DNA from: Paracoccaceae bacterium
GTDB taxonomy: Bacteria > Pseudomonadota > Alphaproteobacteria > Rhodobacterales > Rhodobacteraceae
Assembly: GCA_021648025.1 (NCBI GenBank)
Contig: JAKITO010000027.1
Location: 1-46,250 of the forward strand
Length of the DNA stretch: 46,250 bases
Reading direction: 5' to 3'
Shown piece by piece: positions 16,928 through 25,765 of the stretch. The notes beneath the pieces are model-generated. The model saw only the letters and a program-made list of their open reading frames with translations, made no database searches and was not told the DNA's origin. The position numbers and the translations under genes are program-made. Positions within the stretch are counted from its first letter, which is position 1; every line of letters begins with the position of its first letter.

Positions 16928-17900
16928 AGCCTGCACTTTGATGCCATCTCCAGGCATCGGCAATCATGGATTTCAGGGTCGATCTTGTTGGCGTCCAACC
17001 CAGCTCCCGTTCGGCGCGCACCGATCCCGATACCAGCTTGGTGCAATCACCAGCCCGGCGCGGGCCGATGGTGAACGGCACCTTGCGGTTGGTGACGCTG
17101 CTGGAATGGTCAATCACCTCGCGCACTGAAAACCCGGACCCGGTGCCAAGGTTGAACACCCGCGAGCCTTTGTCAGCCTCTAGCCAGTTCAGCCCTAAAA
17201 CATGCGCATCCACCAGATCGCAGACATGCACATAGTCACGGATGCAGGTGCCATCGGGCGTGTCGTAATCGGTGCCAAACACCGTCAGGGCCGCGCGTTT
17301 GCCATCAATCGCATCCAGCATCAGCGGCACCAGATGGGTTTCGGGGCGGTGAAATTCCCCCACCTCGCCCTCGGGGTCGGCCCCGGCCACGTTGAAATAG
17401 CGGAAAATCACTGACCGCAGGCCATGTGCGGCCTCAAAGTCATGCAAGATATCCTCGATCGCCCGCTTGGAGGCGCCATAAGCGTTCAGCGGATGTTGCG
17501 GGGTGTTTTCGTCCAGCACCACATTGTCATGTTCGCCGTAAGTGGCGCAGGTTGATGAGAATACAAAATCAAGGCATCCGGCCGCCACCGCCGCTTCGAT
17601 CAGGGTCAGAGATCCGATCACGTTGTTGGCCCAATACCGCCCCGGTTCGGCCATCGCCTCGCCGACCTGCGACAAGGCGGCGAAATGCATCACGGCGGCT
17701 GGTTGGTATTTGGCGAAAACCTGGTCCAGACGGGCGCGGTCGGTCAATTCGCCGCGTTCAAACGGCCCGAATTTGACGGCATCCTGCCAGCCGGTCACCA
17801 GATTGTCGAAGGTCACAGGGGTATACCCCGCAGCTTTTAACGCCTTACAGGCGTGCGAACCGATATAACCCGCCCCACCCGTTACCAGAATGTTGGTCAA
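16917..17900 (-). CDS. galE: UDP-glucose 4-epimerase
   Basis: GalE interconverts UDP-glucose and UDP-galactose using bound NAD. The 327-residue protein has the extended short-chain dehydrogenase features: N-terminal GGAGYIGSHACKAL, the catalytic Ser/Thr in FSSTCATYG, the YGASK motif holding Tyr and Lys (YGASKRAIEDIL), and RYFNVAGADPEGEVGE. The start is TTG 17900, with a GAGGG ribosome site seven bases upstream. The gene follows galU by 24 bp and overlaps the next glycosyltransferase, so it supplies UDP-galactose or a related sugar for the polysaccharide genes here. Confidence 0.95.
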   Translation of the reverse strand: MTNILVTGGAGYIGSHACKALKAAGYTPVTFDNLVTGWQDAVKFGPFERGELTDRARLDQVFAKYQPAAVMHFAALSQVGEAMAEPGRYWANNVIGSLTLIEAAVAAGCLDFVFSSTCATYGEHDNVVLDENTPQHPLNAYGASKRAIEDILHDFEAAHGLRSVIFRYFNVAGADPEGEVGEFHRPETHLVPLMLDAIDGKRAALTVFGTDYDTPDGTCIRDYVHVCDLVDAHVLGLNWLEADKGSRVFNLGTGSGFSVREVIDHSSSVTNRKVPFTIGPRRAGDCTKLVSGSVRAERELGWTPTRSTLKSMIADAWRWHQSAGYER

Positions 17901-17924
17901 TATATTGCCCTCAAGAAACGCAGT

Positions 17925-18818
17925 CTATTGCGCTGCTTTATCCAGTTGAACCATTTCCTGCAAATACCGTAGCAAATCGTCACGCAGATCGTCGCGCGCC
18001 AAAGCAAATGCCACCGTCGCCTGCAGGAACCCGGCCTTGGAGCCGCAATCGAACCGCTGACCCCGGAACCGATAGCCATAGACGGTGTTCTCGGTGCCAA
18101 TATCCTGTGCAATCGCATCGGTAAGCTGGATTTCACCACCCGCACCCGATTTCATCTTGTTCAGATTGCTCAGAACAGACGGAGACAGGATATAACGGCC
18201 GATCACCGCAAGATTTGACGGCGCTTTGCCGGCCTCGGGTTTTTCAACCATGCCTTTGACCGACACAACCGATCCCATGTCTTCATCCACATCAAGAATA
18301 CCATAAGACGATGCTTTGTCCGCAGGTACTTCCATTGCCGCAACCATATTGCCGCCCGTCTCTTGATAGGCGTCGATCATCTGCTCAAGGCAGGGCGTCT
18401 CGGCGGCGATCACATCGTCCGGCAGCATCACGGCAAACGGTTCGTTGCCAATCAGACGCCGCGCGCACCAGACCGCATGGCCCAGGCCAAGCGCCCGATG
18501 CTGGCGGATATAGGCGATTGCGCCACTTTCCATATTGGTGGCCTTCAACGCCTCCAGCAGGTCAAGTTTGCCGCTTTTACGCAATTGCTGCTCAAGGAAC
18601 GGCGCGTGGTCAAAATAATCTTCAAGCGCGCCTTTGCCGCGCGACGTGACAAAGATAAACTCTTTGATCCCGGCAGCCCGGGCTTCGTCGATGGCATATT
18701 GCACCAGGGGCCGGTCAACCAATGTCATGATCTCTTTTGGAACCGATTTCGTTGCTGGTAAAAACCGCGTGCCCATGCCCGCCACCGGAAAAATGGCCTT
18801 CGTTACCTTTTTACGCAT
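17925..18818 (-). CDS. galU: UTP-glucose-1-phosphate uridylyltransferase
   Basis: GalU makes UDP-glucose from UTP and glucose-1-phosphate. The 297-residue product matches the family over its length: the nucleotide-binding VAGMGTRFLPATKSVPKEIMTL near the N-terminus, VDRPLVQYAIDEA, LGLGHAVWCAR, MLPDDVI, and the C-terminal FRGQRFDCGSKAGFLQA. The start ATG has a good GAGGAA site. It is first in the galU-galE-glycosyltransferase run. A 159-bp gene-free stretch upstream (18819-18977) presumably holds its promoter. UDP-glucose feeds GalE and the neighbouring glycosyltransferases. Confidence 0.96.
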   Translation of the reverse strand: MRKKVTKAIFPVAGMGTRFLPATKSVPKEIMTLVDRPLVQYAIDEARAAGIKEFIFVTSRGKGALEDYFDHAPFLEQQLRKSGKLDLLEALKATNMESGAIAYIRQHRALGLGHAVWCARRLIGNEPFAVMLPDDVIAAETPCLEQMIDAYQETGGNMVAAMEVPADKASSYGILDVDEDMGSVVSVKGMVEKPEAGKAPSNLAVIGRYILSPSVLSNLNKMKSGAGGEIQLTDAIAQDIGTENTVYGYRFRGQRFDCGSKAGFLQATVAFALARDDLRDDLLRYLQEMVQLDKAAQ

Positions 18819-18977
18819 TGTTCTTCCTCAAATTTGAAAATACGTGCCTGTGTTGAGTGGTTTGCCGCCTCATACACCCTATTTGCAGCAAATATATGAC
18901 CATTGCTGCCGTTACCGCATTCAATCATCGGTTTTCCCAGGGTTGTGTGCGAATTGTGGCACGTTAATCCGACCACT

Positions 18978-20207
18978 TTAGCGCAAGCTGCGGACCTTGC
19001 CTACCCTGTCTGATTCAACGTGAACCCGGCGCCGGAATGACCTGAAAGAGATGAGCGGCTGAGAGCGCTCAGTTTTGCCGAATATCCCGCCGGTATGTTG
19101 CCAATAGCCATCCGGATCAAACCACACATGATGGGAAAAGGCGGTTGGAGACAGCAGGATAAGGGTCACAACACTACCGGCGTTGGCTTCAAATTTGGCA
19201 GAGTTGCGGAGATGGTTTCTTTGCCAAAAATACCCCGACAGAACAATGGACCGAAAGTCGTGCCTGGGCGGGCTGGGTTGGAACGGCATCGTCGGATTCG
19301 ACGCAATTTCACCTGTCACCTTTCCACGGGTTTGACCAGCTGCGTAACCTTGTCGCAGCCGAGACATGAGCCGCCCTACGTCGCGCGGTTCCAGCTGGCC
19401 GCGCACCATATGCGCGCAGGCCCGTTCGCGTTCTTCGCGCTGTACCCGTTCCCACGAGGGCTTGCAAAGGTCGGGGCTGCAATGCTTGGCCAGAAAGACG
19501 GCCCAGCTTGCGCCAACTTCACCCAGATCAATTGGTGCCCCGTCGTCGCGTCGGTATTTGTTTGATGCGTGCATATTGTGGACCTCGGCCATTGGAACAA
19601 TTGCCGTGCATAAATTTTGTGCCGCCAGCCGCAAATTAAAGTCAACTTCGTCGAGGTGACATTTGAAACGCGGGTCAAACCCGCCTAACGCCTGAAGAAC
19701 TGAACGCCGGGCCGCCATATTGGTGCCGGGCGTGCGGATGGCCCGTGCTTGGGTGGGGATCAGAATGGTGGCCAGCCCCGGGTCTACGCCAATAGGTGCA
19801 AACCTGCCTTCGCGATCCACGGTTGAGGCCTGAAATTGCCAGGAAATGCCGTTGCGTCCGCGCACAAACCCGCCCGCCGCCGCGGTATCAATATGCGAGA
19901 ACGGTGCCATCAGAAATTTCAGCCAGGTGGGTTCGGGCACGGAATCATCGTCGATAAAGGCCACGATCTCGCCGGCACTGGCGTCGATACCCGCATTGCG
20001 CGCCGCGGCGATATTGTCCGGCTCAAACGGGATGATTTTGGCGAACACGGCTTGTGGCACGCTGCGCAATCCAGTGCAGGTTGCCGGGTCAGCAACGATG
20101 ACAATCTCGAACGGTTCGTAATCCAGCTGGGAAATGCCGATCAGGCATCGGCGCAACAATTCCGGACGGTGGCGGCTGACGATCACAATCGAGACCGTCA
20201 GAGACAT
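18978..20207 (-). CDS. Family 2 glycosyltransferase
   Basis: The 409-residue protein begins LTVSIVIVSRHRPELLRRCLIGISQL and has IAAARNAGIDASAGEIVAFIDDDSVPEPTWL. This is the GT-A nucleotide-binding half with a DDD metal-binding motif (about residues 85-95), followed by the acceptor-side motif TPGTNMAARRSVLQALGGFDPRF and an acidic EVDFNLRL (ED-type catalytic region). The last ~120 residues are a C-terminal extension of unknown role. It begins one base after the kdsB stop, so it is cotranscribed with cysQ-kdsB. The sugar transferred is unknown. Confidence 0.88.
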   Translation of the reverse strand: MSLTVSIVIVSRHRPELLRRCLIGISQLDYEPFEIVIVADPATCTGLRSVPQAVFAKIIPFEPDNIAAARNAGIDASAGEIVAFIDDDSVPEPTWLKFLMAPFSHIDTAAAGGFVRGRNGISWQFQASTVDREGRFAPIGVDPGLATILIPTQARAIRTPGTNMAARRSVLQALGGFDPRFKCHLDEVDFNLRLAAQNLCTAIVPMAEVHNMHASNKYRRDDGAPIDLGEVGASWAVFLAKHCSPDLCKPSWERVQREERERACAHMVRGQLEPRDVGRLMSRLRQGYAAGQTRGKVTGEIASNPTMPFQPSPPRHDFRSIVLSGYFWQRNHLRNSAKFEANAGSVVTLILLSPTAFSHHVWFDPDGYWQHTGGIFGKTERSQPLISFRSFRRRVHVESDRVGKVRSLR

Positions 20208-20208
20208 G

Positions 20209-21009
20209 TCACTCCAACCCCATCTCGGCCATCATTGCCTCGATCTTTGTCACATCTTCGGGGTTGTTCAGCTCCCAGAATTGACGGCCCTTTGCATCGA
20301 CCTCGACGCACAGAACCTTGCGGCCGTTTTCCATGAACCGCAGTTGTTCCAACCCTTCCAACCGCTCCAACGGGCCAATCGGCCAGTCGGGATAGGCGGT
20401 CAGGGCATCGGGGCGGTAGGCGTAGACGCCGACATGGTGGAAAACCGGGGTTTCGGCGTCATCGGCGAAAACCTCGGTGGTAAACGGGATCACCTCTTTC
20501 GAGAAATACATCGCAGTTTTGTCCCCGGCGAAAACGGCGGTGGTACCGCCCACCCGGTCCGCGCGGCGATCTGCCAGAAACCCGTTCAGCGCCGCACCAT
20601 CACAGCGTAAAACCGGGGTGGCGACACCGGCATCGGGTGCGGCCCGCAGGCTTGCCACCAGATCTTCGATGAACCAATGCGGCGTCAACGGTGCGTCACC
20701 TTGCAGGTTCACCACAACGTCAAATCCACCCCCCAATGCGGCATGTGCCTCGGCGCAGCGTTCGGTGCCATTGACGCAAGAAGACGAAGTCATCACCACC
20801 TCGGCCCCAAACGTTTCGCAGGCGGTACGGATACGGTCGTCATCGGTGGTCACAACCACCTTGTCCACACCCGCAACCGCGCGTGCCGCCAGCCATGATC
20901 GTTCGATCAATGACCGCGATACCCCAGTGGAGCCTTTCAATTGAACCAAAGGCTTACCTGGGTACCGGGTAGACGCAAAGCGCGCAGGAATGGCGATCAG
21001 GACGGGCAT
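20209..21009 (-). CDS. kdsB: 3-deoxy-manno-octulosonate cytidylyltransferase
   Basis: KdsB activates Kdo with CTP to give CMP-Kdo, used for lipid A-core synthesis and for the Kdo linker of some capsules. The 266-residue product has IPARFASTRYPGKPLVQLKG at the N-terminus (nucleotidyltransferase loop), VVVTTDDDRI, the NLQGDAPL motif where the family usually has NxQGDEP, and HVGVYAYR. Its start overlaps the cysQ stop by one base (TGATG). The QGDA variant replaces the usual Glu-Pro pair and is worth noting; all other motifs are intact, so I keep the assignment. Confidence 0.92.
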   Translation of the reverse strand: MPVLIAIPARFASTRYPGKPLVQLKGSTGVSRSLIERSWLAARAVAGVDKVVVTTDDDRIRTACETFGAEVVMTSSSCVNGTERCAEAHAALGGGFDVVVNLQGDAPLTPHWFIEDLVASLRAAPDAGVATPVLRCDGAALNGFLADRRADRVGGTTAVFAGDKTAMYFSKEVIPFTTEVFADDAETPVFHHVGVYAYRPDALTAYPDWPIGPLERLEGLEQLRFMENGRKVLCVEVDAKGRQFWELNNPEDVTKIEAMMAEMGLE

Positions 21010-21806
21010 CAGGCAGGCTTCAGGTCGACACCCGGCGCATAGGCGATAAAGAACGGATTGGCGTAATCCTCTTTGCCATAGACCAGCGGTGAATGGTCAT
21101 CAAAGCGCACCACCCGCCCACCTGCACCGTTCAGAACGGCGTGGCCAGCGGCGGTGTCCCATTCCATCGTCCGACCCACCCGGGGATAAATATCCGCCTC
21201 GCCGGTGGCCACAAGACAGAACTTGAGCGACGAACCCGCACTTTTGCTGTCCTTGACGTTGTACTTGTTGATATAGGCATCGGTCGCCGCATCGCGGTGT
21301 GATTTGGACGCCACAACCATCAGCGCGCCATTGTCAGCCTTTGATACGTTGATCGGGCTGACCGGGCCGGGCGTGTCCAACGCCATATCGCCGGTTTCCT
21401 CGACTGTTTGACCATCCGCCAAAGTATAAAACATCCGCCCCTTGGCCGGCGCATAAACCACGCCACGCGTTGGCACGCCGTTTTCCACCAGCGCGATATT
21501 CACTGTGAAATCACCACGCCGGTGAATGAATTCCTTGGTGCCGTCCAGCGGGTCAACGATCAGAAACGTATCACCCTTAATTTTGTGCGACTCTGATTGT
21601 TCCTCGGTCACCAGCAACATCTCGGGAAAGGCGCTGCGCAGACCATAGGAGATAATCTCATCCGCCGCTTCGTCGGCAATGGTCACCGGACTGTCATCGG
21701 ATTTCAACTTCACATCAAAATCGTCCGAGTTGTAAATCTCCATGATCTTGTTGCCGGCCTCGATGGCCAGCGCCCGGATCACGGGTATCAAAGTATCATA
21801 GTTCAC
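21009..21806 (-). CDS. cysQ: 3'(2'),5'-bisphosphate nucleotidase CysQ
   Basis: CysQ dephosphorylates 3'-phosphoadenosine 5'-phosphate (PAP), the by-product of PAPS-dependent sulfotransferases and PAPS reductase. The inositol-phosphatase fold motifs are present: DDSPVTIADEAADEII, VTEEQ, the metal site VDPLDGTKEFIHRRGDFTVNIAL, and EWDTAAGHAVL. The start is GTG 21806 (VNYDTLIPVIRALAIEAG), preceded by a strong GAGGAT site. The frame runs open to 21941, but those residues do not fit the family. With this start the protein has 265 residues, a normal length. A CysQ next to glycan genes that include a sulfotransferase makes functional sense. Confidence 0.93.
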   Translation of the reverse strand: MNYDTLIPVIRALAIEAGNKIMEIYNSDDFDVKLKSDDSPVTIADEAADEIISYGLRSAFPEMLLVTEEQSESHKIKGDTFLIVDPLDGTKEFIHRRGDFTVNIALVENGVPTRGVVYAPAKGRMFYTLADGQTVEETGDMALDTPGPVSPINVSKADNGALMVVASKSHRDAATDAYINKYNVKDSKSAGSSLKFCLVATGEADIYPRVGRTMEWDTAAGHAVLNGAGGRVVRFDDHSPLVYGKEDYANPFFIAYAPGVDLKPA

Positions 21807-21957
21807 GCAAATATCCTCACCTTGCAGGATTTGTTGAAATAGGCGGCTTATCCCTTTATGCTGCGACTGCAACGGAACGGCAAGATTTCTGTGCCATACA
21901 AAAGCAGTCGACGCGCAACAAGTTGCGGTTTCAGGCCACAAACAGGATCACGACCCC

Positions 21958-22779
21958 ATGTTTAAGCAGCACAGGAAGAAATCCACTCTGCGGACAGTGA
22001 TCACGATCCTTGAGTTGATCTTTCACTCGATTGTCCGCTCGATCCGGTCCACCCACAACAACGCCTTCATGGCAATTGCCATGAATATGCTGCAAACGGT
22101 GATTTTTGTCGGGGCGTTTTATGTGATGTTCACGGTTCTGGGGCTGCGTGGCAATGCGGTGCGTGGTGACTTTCTTTTGTATGTGATGTCGGGCGTGTTC
22201 CTGTTTATGGTTCACATCAAATCGGTTGGTGCCGTGGCCAAGGCCGAAGGGCCAAGCAGTGCGATGATGCAGCATGCGCCGATGAACACGGTTGTCACCA
22301 TTGTTGCTGCCGCCGTTGGCGCGCTTTATATGCAGACATTGACGATGTTGATGATCCTGTTCATCTACCACGTCGCCTTTACCCCGCTATATATTCTTGA
22401 TCCTATCGGGGCTTATGGGATGGTCATCCTTGCCTGGTTTACCGGATGTGCCGTGGGGCTGATCTTTATGGTGCTCAAGCCGTGGAATCCTACGGCGGTC
22501 GTGATCATGACCACCCTCTATCAGCGCGCCAACATGATTGCCTCGGGCAAGATGTTTCTGGCCAATACCTTGCCGGGGTGGATGCTGTCGATGTTTGACT
22601 GGAACCCACTGTTTCATGCCATCGACCAGTCGCGCGGCTATGTGTTCGTCAATTACAATCCGCATTATTCCAGTTGGGAATATGCCTTTTGGGTTGGTGT
22701 TGTCCTGACAATGATCGGGCTGATGGGTGAATTTTACACCCGCCAGCACGTTTCTGTCAGTTGGAATGCAAGGCGCTAG
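21958..22779 (+). CDS. ABC-2 type polysaccharide export permease
   Basis: The 273-residue protein has about six hydrophobic segments (for example MNMLQTVIFVGAFYVMFTVLGL and MVILAWFTGCAVGLIFMVL). Its arrangement is typical of the ABC-2 permeases that export capsule or O-antigen polysaccharides (KpsM/Wzm type). The cytoplasmic N-terminal amphipathic helix and the C-terminal NPLFHAIDQSRGYVFVNYNP, before the last helix, are family features. No ATPase (KpsT/Wzt) lies in the window. It is transcribed divergently from cysQ-kdsB. With KdsB this suggests Kdo-linked capsule export, which is inferred. It converges on the phosphodiesterase gene with a gap of 7 bp. Confidence 0.85.
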   Translation: MFKQHRKKSTLRTVITILELIFHSIVRSIRSTHNNAFMAIAMNMLQTVIFVGAFYVMFTVLGLRGNAVRGDFLLYVMSGVFLFMVHIKSVGAVAKAEGPSSAMMQHAPMNTVVTIVAAAVGALYMQTLTMLMILFIYHVAFTPLYILDPIGAYGMVILAWFTGCAVGLIFMVLKPWNPTAVVIMTTLYQRANMIASGKMFLANTLPGWMLSMFDWNPLFHAIDQSRGYVFVNYNPHYSSWEYAFWVGVVLTMIGLMGEFYTRQHVSVSWNARR

Positions 22780-22786
22780 GTCGCCG

Positions 22787-23995
22787 CTAAAGCGGATTAC
22801 CGATCTGCATGCAATTGGCATAATACGTGACCGTAGCGGGCCAATCGGAAAAGATGCCTTTAACCCCAACGTCCTGCGCCAGAACGTCCAACAGCTCATA
22901 CATTTGCCCGTCGCCTTTGACGACATCGGTGATCGACCGGTAATACCAGCCGCCCCCAGCACGCAGCGGCCCGGACCGCTCCAACGTCCAGGTGATCACA
23001 TTCAAACCCGCCGCCTTGGCCGTGCGTGCATAGGCGGATGGGACGATTTTGCCATTTTCCAGCGTCACAAGAACCCACATCGGCGGCGCGATATAGTTGA
23101 CACCCAGGTCCGCCAATTCCGCCATGGACGGTTTGAACGTTGACGGGTCCATCGGATCAAACCCGTCACGGCGATAAGATGCGTCAAGGTAAACCGCCTG
23201 CTTGCCAAACTCTGGCTCGTTCCTGATCCAATAAAGGATGTCGCCCAAATCAAAAGACTGCGGATAAACATCACCGGGTGCGACCCCGGCGGATTTGTAT
23301 TCATCAATCATCGCCTGGGCAAAATCCTGCTGGGTGAACCCGTTAAACGGCATTTTCACCGCGGGTGATTTCAGTTCCGGGGTGAATTTCACGCCCAGGG
23401 GTTTCATCATCGCGATGTATTGCGCATGTGAAACAACCGCACCTCCTTCGCCCGCGTACAGGTCCGTGCGCCAGCCCTTGGTTCCGTCCAGATATTCGGC
23501 AACATTTGTGGCGGCCGGATTGGCACCGTCCATTTTGCCTTGAAGCGTTTCAAACTCTGTCAATGTAATGTCAGAGGTCCGGCACTCTGCCGTCGCCTTT
23601 CCCCCCCCTTCAGCCGGTGAAAAACCAGCGGTGCATTTATCCGCCAGCGCAGTTGCCAGGATATTGGTGGTTGTGTGCAGATCATTTTGCGAATGGCGAC
23701 AGACCAGGCGTTTGTCCTTGGTAAAGGTAACATCACATTCAACAATACCGGCCCCCATCCGGGCAGCCGCCCGGTACGACGGATTGGTATGCTCGGCAAA
23801 CTGGAGGGGCGCACCACGATGGCCAATCGAAAACGTACTTGGCTGAAAATCCATACCGCCGCAGGACAACAGTTTTTCCTTAAGCGGACCATTTGCCATG
23901 CGGTCAATCAGGTAATACGGGCGCGGCCCCAGTTCCACCGTGCCCGCAAGCATTGGTGTTGCCGTTGTCATGATCAGGGCGATGACAAGTTTCAT
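22787..23995 (-). CDS. Exported glycerophosphodiester phosphodiesterase
   Basis: The enzyme family hydrolyses glycerophosphodiesters to glycerol-3-phosphate and an alcohol. From ATG 23995 the 402-residue product has a signal peptide ([18 protein letters not shown]) and an AAAGGTG-type ribosome site; the open frame extends upstream to 24037 but would bury the signal. The catalytic TIM-barrel motifs are [15 protein letters not shown] (His-Arg, then Glu), [10 protein letters not shown] (acidic metal ligands) and [10 protein letters not shown] (second His). An insertion with several Cys follows, so disulfides are likely in the periplasm. Role: scavenging of phosphate and glycerol from lipids. It is convergent with the permease gene. 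Confidence 0.9.
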   Translation of the reverse strand: MKLVIALIMTTATPMLAGTVELGPRPYYLIDRMANGPLKEKLLSCGGMDFQPSTFSIGHRGAPLQFAEHTNPSYRAAARMGAGIVECDVTFTKDKRLVCRHSQNDLHTTTNILATALADKCTAGFSPAEGGGKATAECRTSDITLTEFETLQGKMDGANPAATNVAEYLDGTKGWRTDLYAGEGGAVVSHAQYIAMMKPLGVKFTPELKSPAVKMPFNGFTQQDFAQAMIDEYKSAGVAPGDVYPQSFDLGDILYWIRNEPEFGKQAVYLDASYRRDGFDPMDPSTFKPSMAELADLGVNYIAPPMWVLVTLENGKIVPSAYARTAKAAGLNVITWTLERSGPLRAGGGWYYRSITDVVKGDGQMYELLDVLAQDVGVKGIFSDWPATVTYYANCMQIGNPL

Positions 23996-24071
23996 AGGGC
24001 ACCTTTTGTTCGGCATTTCCGGGCACACTGTTACCATAAAACTTCCTGATTCGGGCGATTGTTTGGCTGGT

Positions 24072-24656
<585 letters not shown>

Positions 24657-25610
24657 TCACAGCTTAAGGCCGCATTGATCAAGCCCGTCGCGAATGATCG
24701 TCTTTTCGGCGTCGTTCAGCCCCAGCATTGGCGCGCGGACATGGCCGCCGACCTGACCCAACAGTTCCTGCCAGTATTTGCCAAAGGCGGTTGGTTTGCC
24801 GGGCGGGCGGGTGCGTTTCATCGCCTCGCGCACCGGGTTCAGACTATCGCGCACCTTGCGGGCCTGATCGAACTTACCGGCAAACGCCAGACGGGTGTAT
24901 TCGTTCATTCGCTGGTCATTGATGGTCTGCAATTGGTAGGGCGGCGATGAACACAGATAAAGTTGCCAGCCAAGCTGTTCGATATTGTCCAGCCAATCAT
25001 CTTCAAGGGATGTCGAAACCTGGATCTTGTCACCAATCATCTGATGAAGCTGCACGTACATTTCACGCGGAACCGAATATTTGATCGCCACGATGTTGGG
25101 CAATTCGGCGATGCGGGCGCATTCACCGGGGTGCATCAGATAACCACTGTCAGGGTGGCTCCACATGGCGATGCCAATGTCCAACTGGTCGCAGAACGTC
25201 TTGTAATATTGGTACAAAACCTCGCTTCGGTCATGCACAAAACTTAAAACCGGCGCGTGCAGAACGACATAATCCGCGCCGCAATTCTGGGCGTGATGCG
25301 CCAGTTCAAGGGCGGTGTTCATATTCTGATCCGACACCGAAACGATGACCCCGGCCTTGCCCGCACATTCTTCGACCGCGATCTCGAAATTGCGCTTGCG
25401 CTCGGCAAGGCTCATCGAGAAAAACTCGCCTTGCTTGCCGGCAATGAACAGGCCCTGAATATCCAGATCATCTATCCAGTGGCGAATGTTTGAACGCAAG
25501 CCTGCCTGATCAAGCGACATATCCGCGTTGAACGGGTTCAGCGCCGCCGCCCAGATGCCTTTCATGTTGTCGCGGGCATACTCTTTTGCTTGATGCTTGG
25601 TGTATTTCAT
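24657..25610 (-). CDS. Atypical DapA-family (class I aldolase/lyase) enzyme
   Basis: The 317-residue protein has the TIM-barrel pattern of the dihydrodipicolinate synthase/N-acetylneuraminate lyase superfamily. The substrate loop is GKQGEFFSMSLAERK (residues 58-72, equivalent to GTTGE in DapA). The Schiff-base Lys177 is in NIVAIKYS. The position of the catalytic Tyr of DapA (TPYYN) reads APVLS here (residues 119-123), so that Tyr is missing. The enzyme therefore probably does not make dihydrodipicolinate; a pyruvate-releasing or pyruvate-adding lyase acting on a ring-cleavage product would fit the neighbouring dioxygenase. A 24-bp palindrome lies just upstream of its start. Confidence 0.85.
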   Translation of the reverse strand: MKYTKHQAKEYARDNMKGIWAAALNPFNADMSLDQAGLRSNIRHWIDDLDIQGLFIAGKQGEFFSMSLAERKRNFEIAVEECAGKAGVIVSVSDQNMNTALELAHHAQNCGADYVVLHAPVLSFVHDRSEVLYQYYKTFCDQLDIGIAMWSHPDSGYLMHPGECARIAELPNIVAIKYSVPREMYVQLHQMIGDKIQVSTSLEDDWLDNIEQLGWQLYLCSSPPYQLQTINDQRMNEYTRLAFAGKFDQARKVRDSLNPVREAMKRTRPPGKPTAFGKYWQELLGQVGGHVRAPMLGLNDAEKTIIRDGLDQCGLKL

Positions 25611-25627
25611 TCCCGGGCGACCTTGAA

Positions 25628-25651
25628 TTGGGGGTATAATATTGCCCCCAA
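25628..25651. promoter_or_regulatory. 24-bp palindrome overlapping a TATAAT element
   Basis: TTGGGGG at 25628-25634 and CCCCCAA at 25645-25651 form a perfect 7-bp inverted repeat around TATAATATTG. It contains a perfect TATAAT hexamer on the plus strand and lies in the 155-bp divergent region between the lyase and aspartate-dehydrogenase genes, 18 bp from the lyase start codon. It looks like an operator. The LysR regulator encoded in the cluster is the natural candidate, although the T-N11-A form of LysR sites is only partly matched. Confidence 0.55.
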
Positions 25652-25765
25652 CAGGGCGTAATTTAACGCCACAGCCAATGGGAAATGGCGGAACTGGCTA
25701 TCAAAAATAGATATACCAATGCCGGTTCAATTCGGGTTATGTCAGGTTAGACAAAGGAAAGCGTC

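Noticed and set aside
21807..21941. N-terminal extension of CysQ
   Set aside because: These residues do not fit the family, and a strong GAGGAT site precedes GTG 21806.
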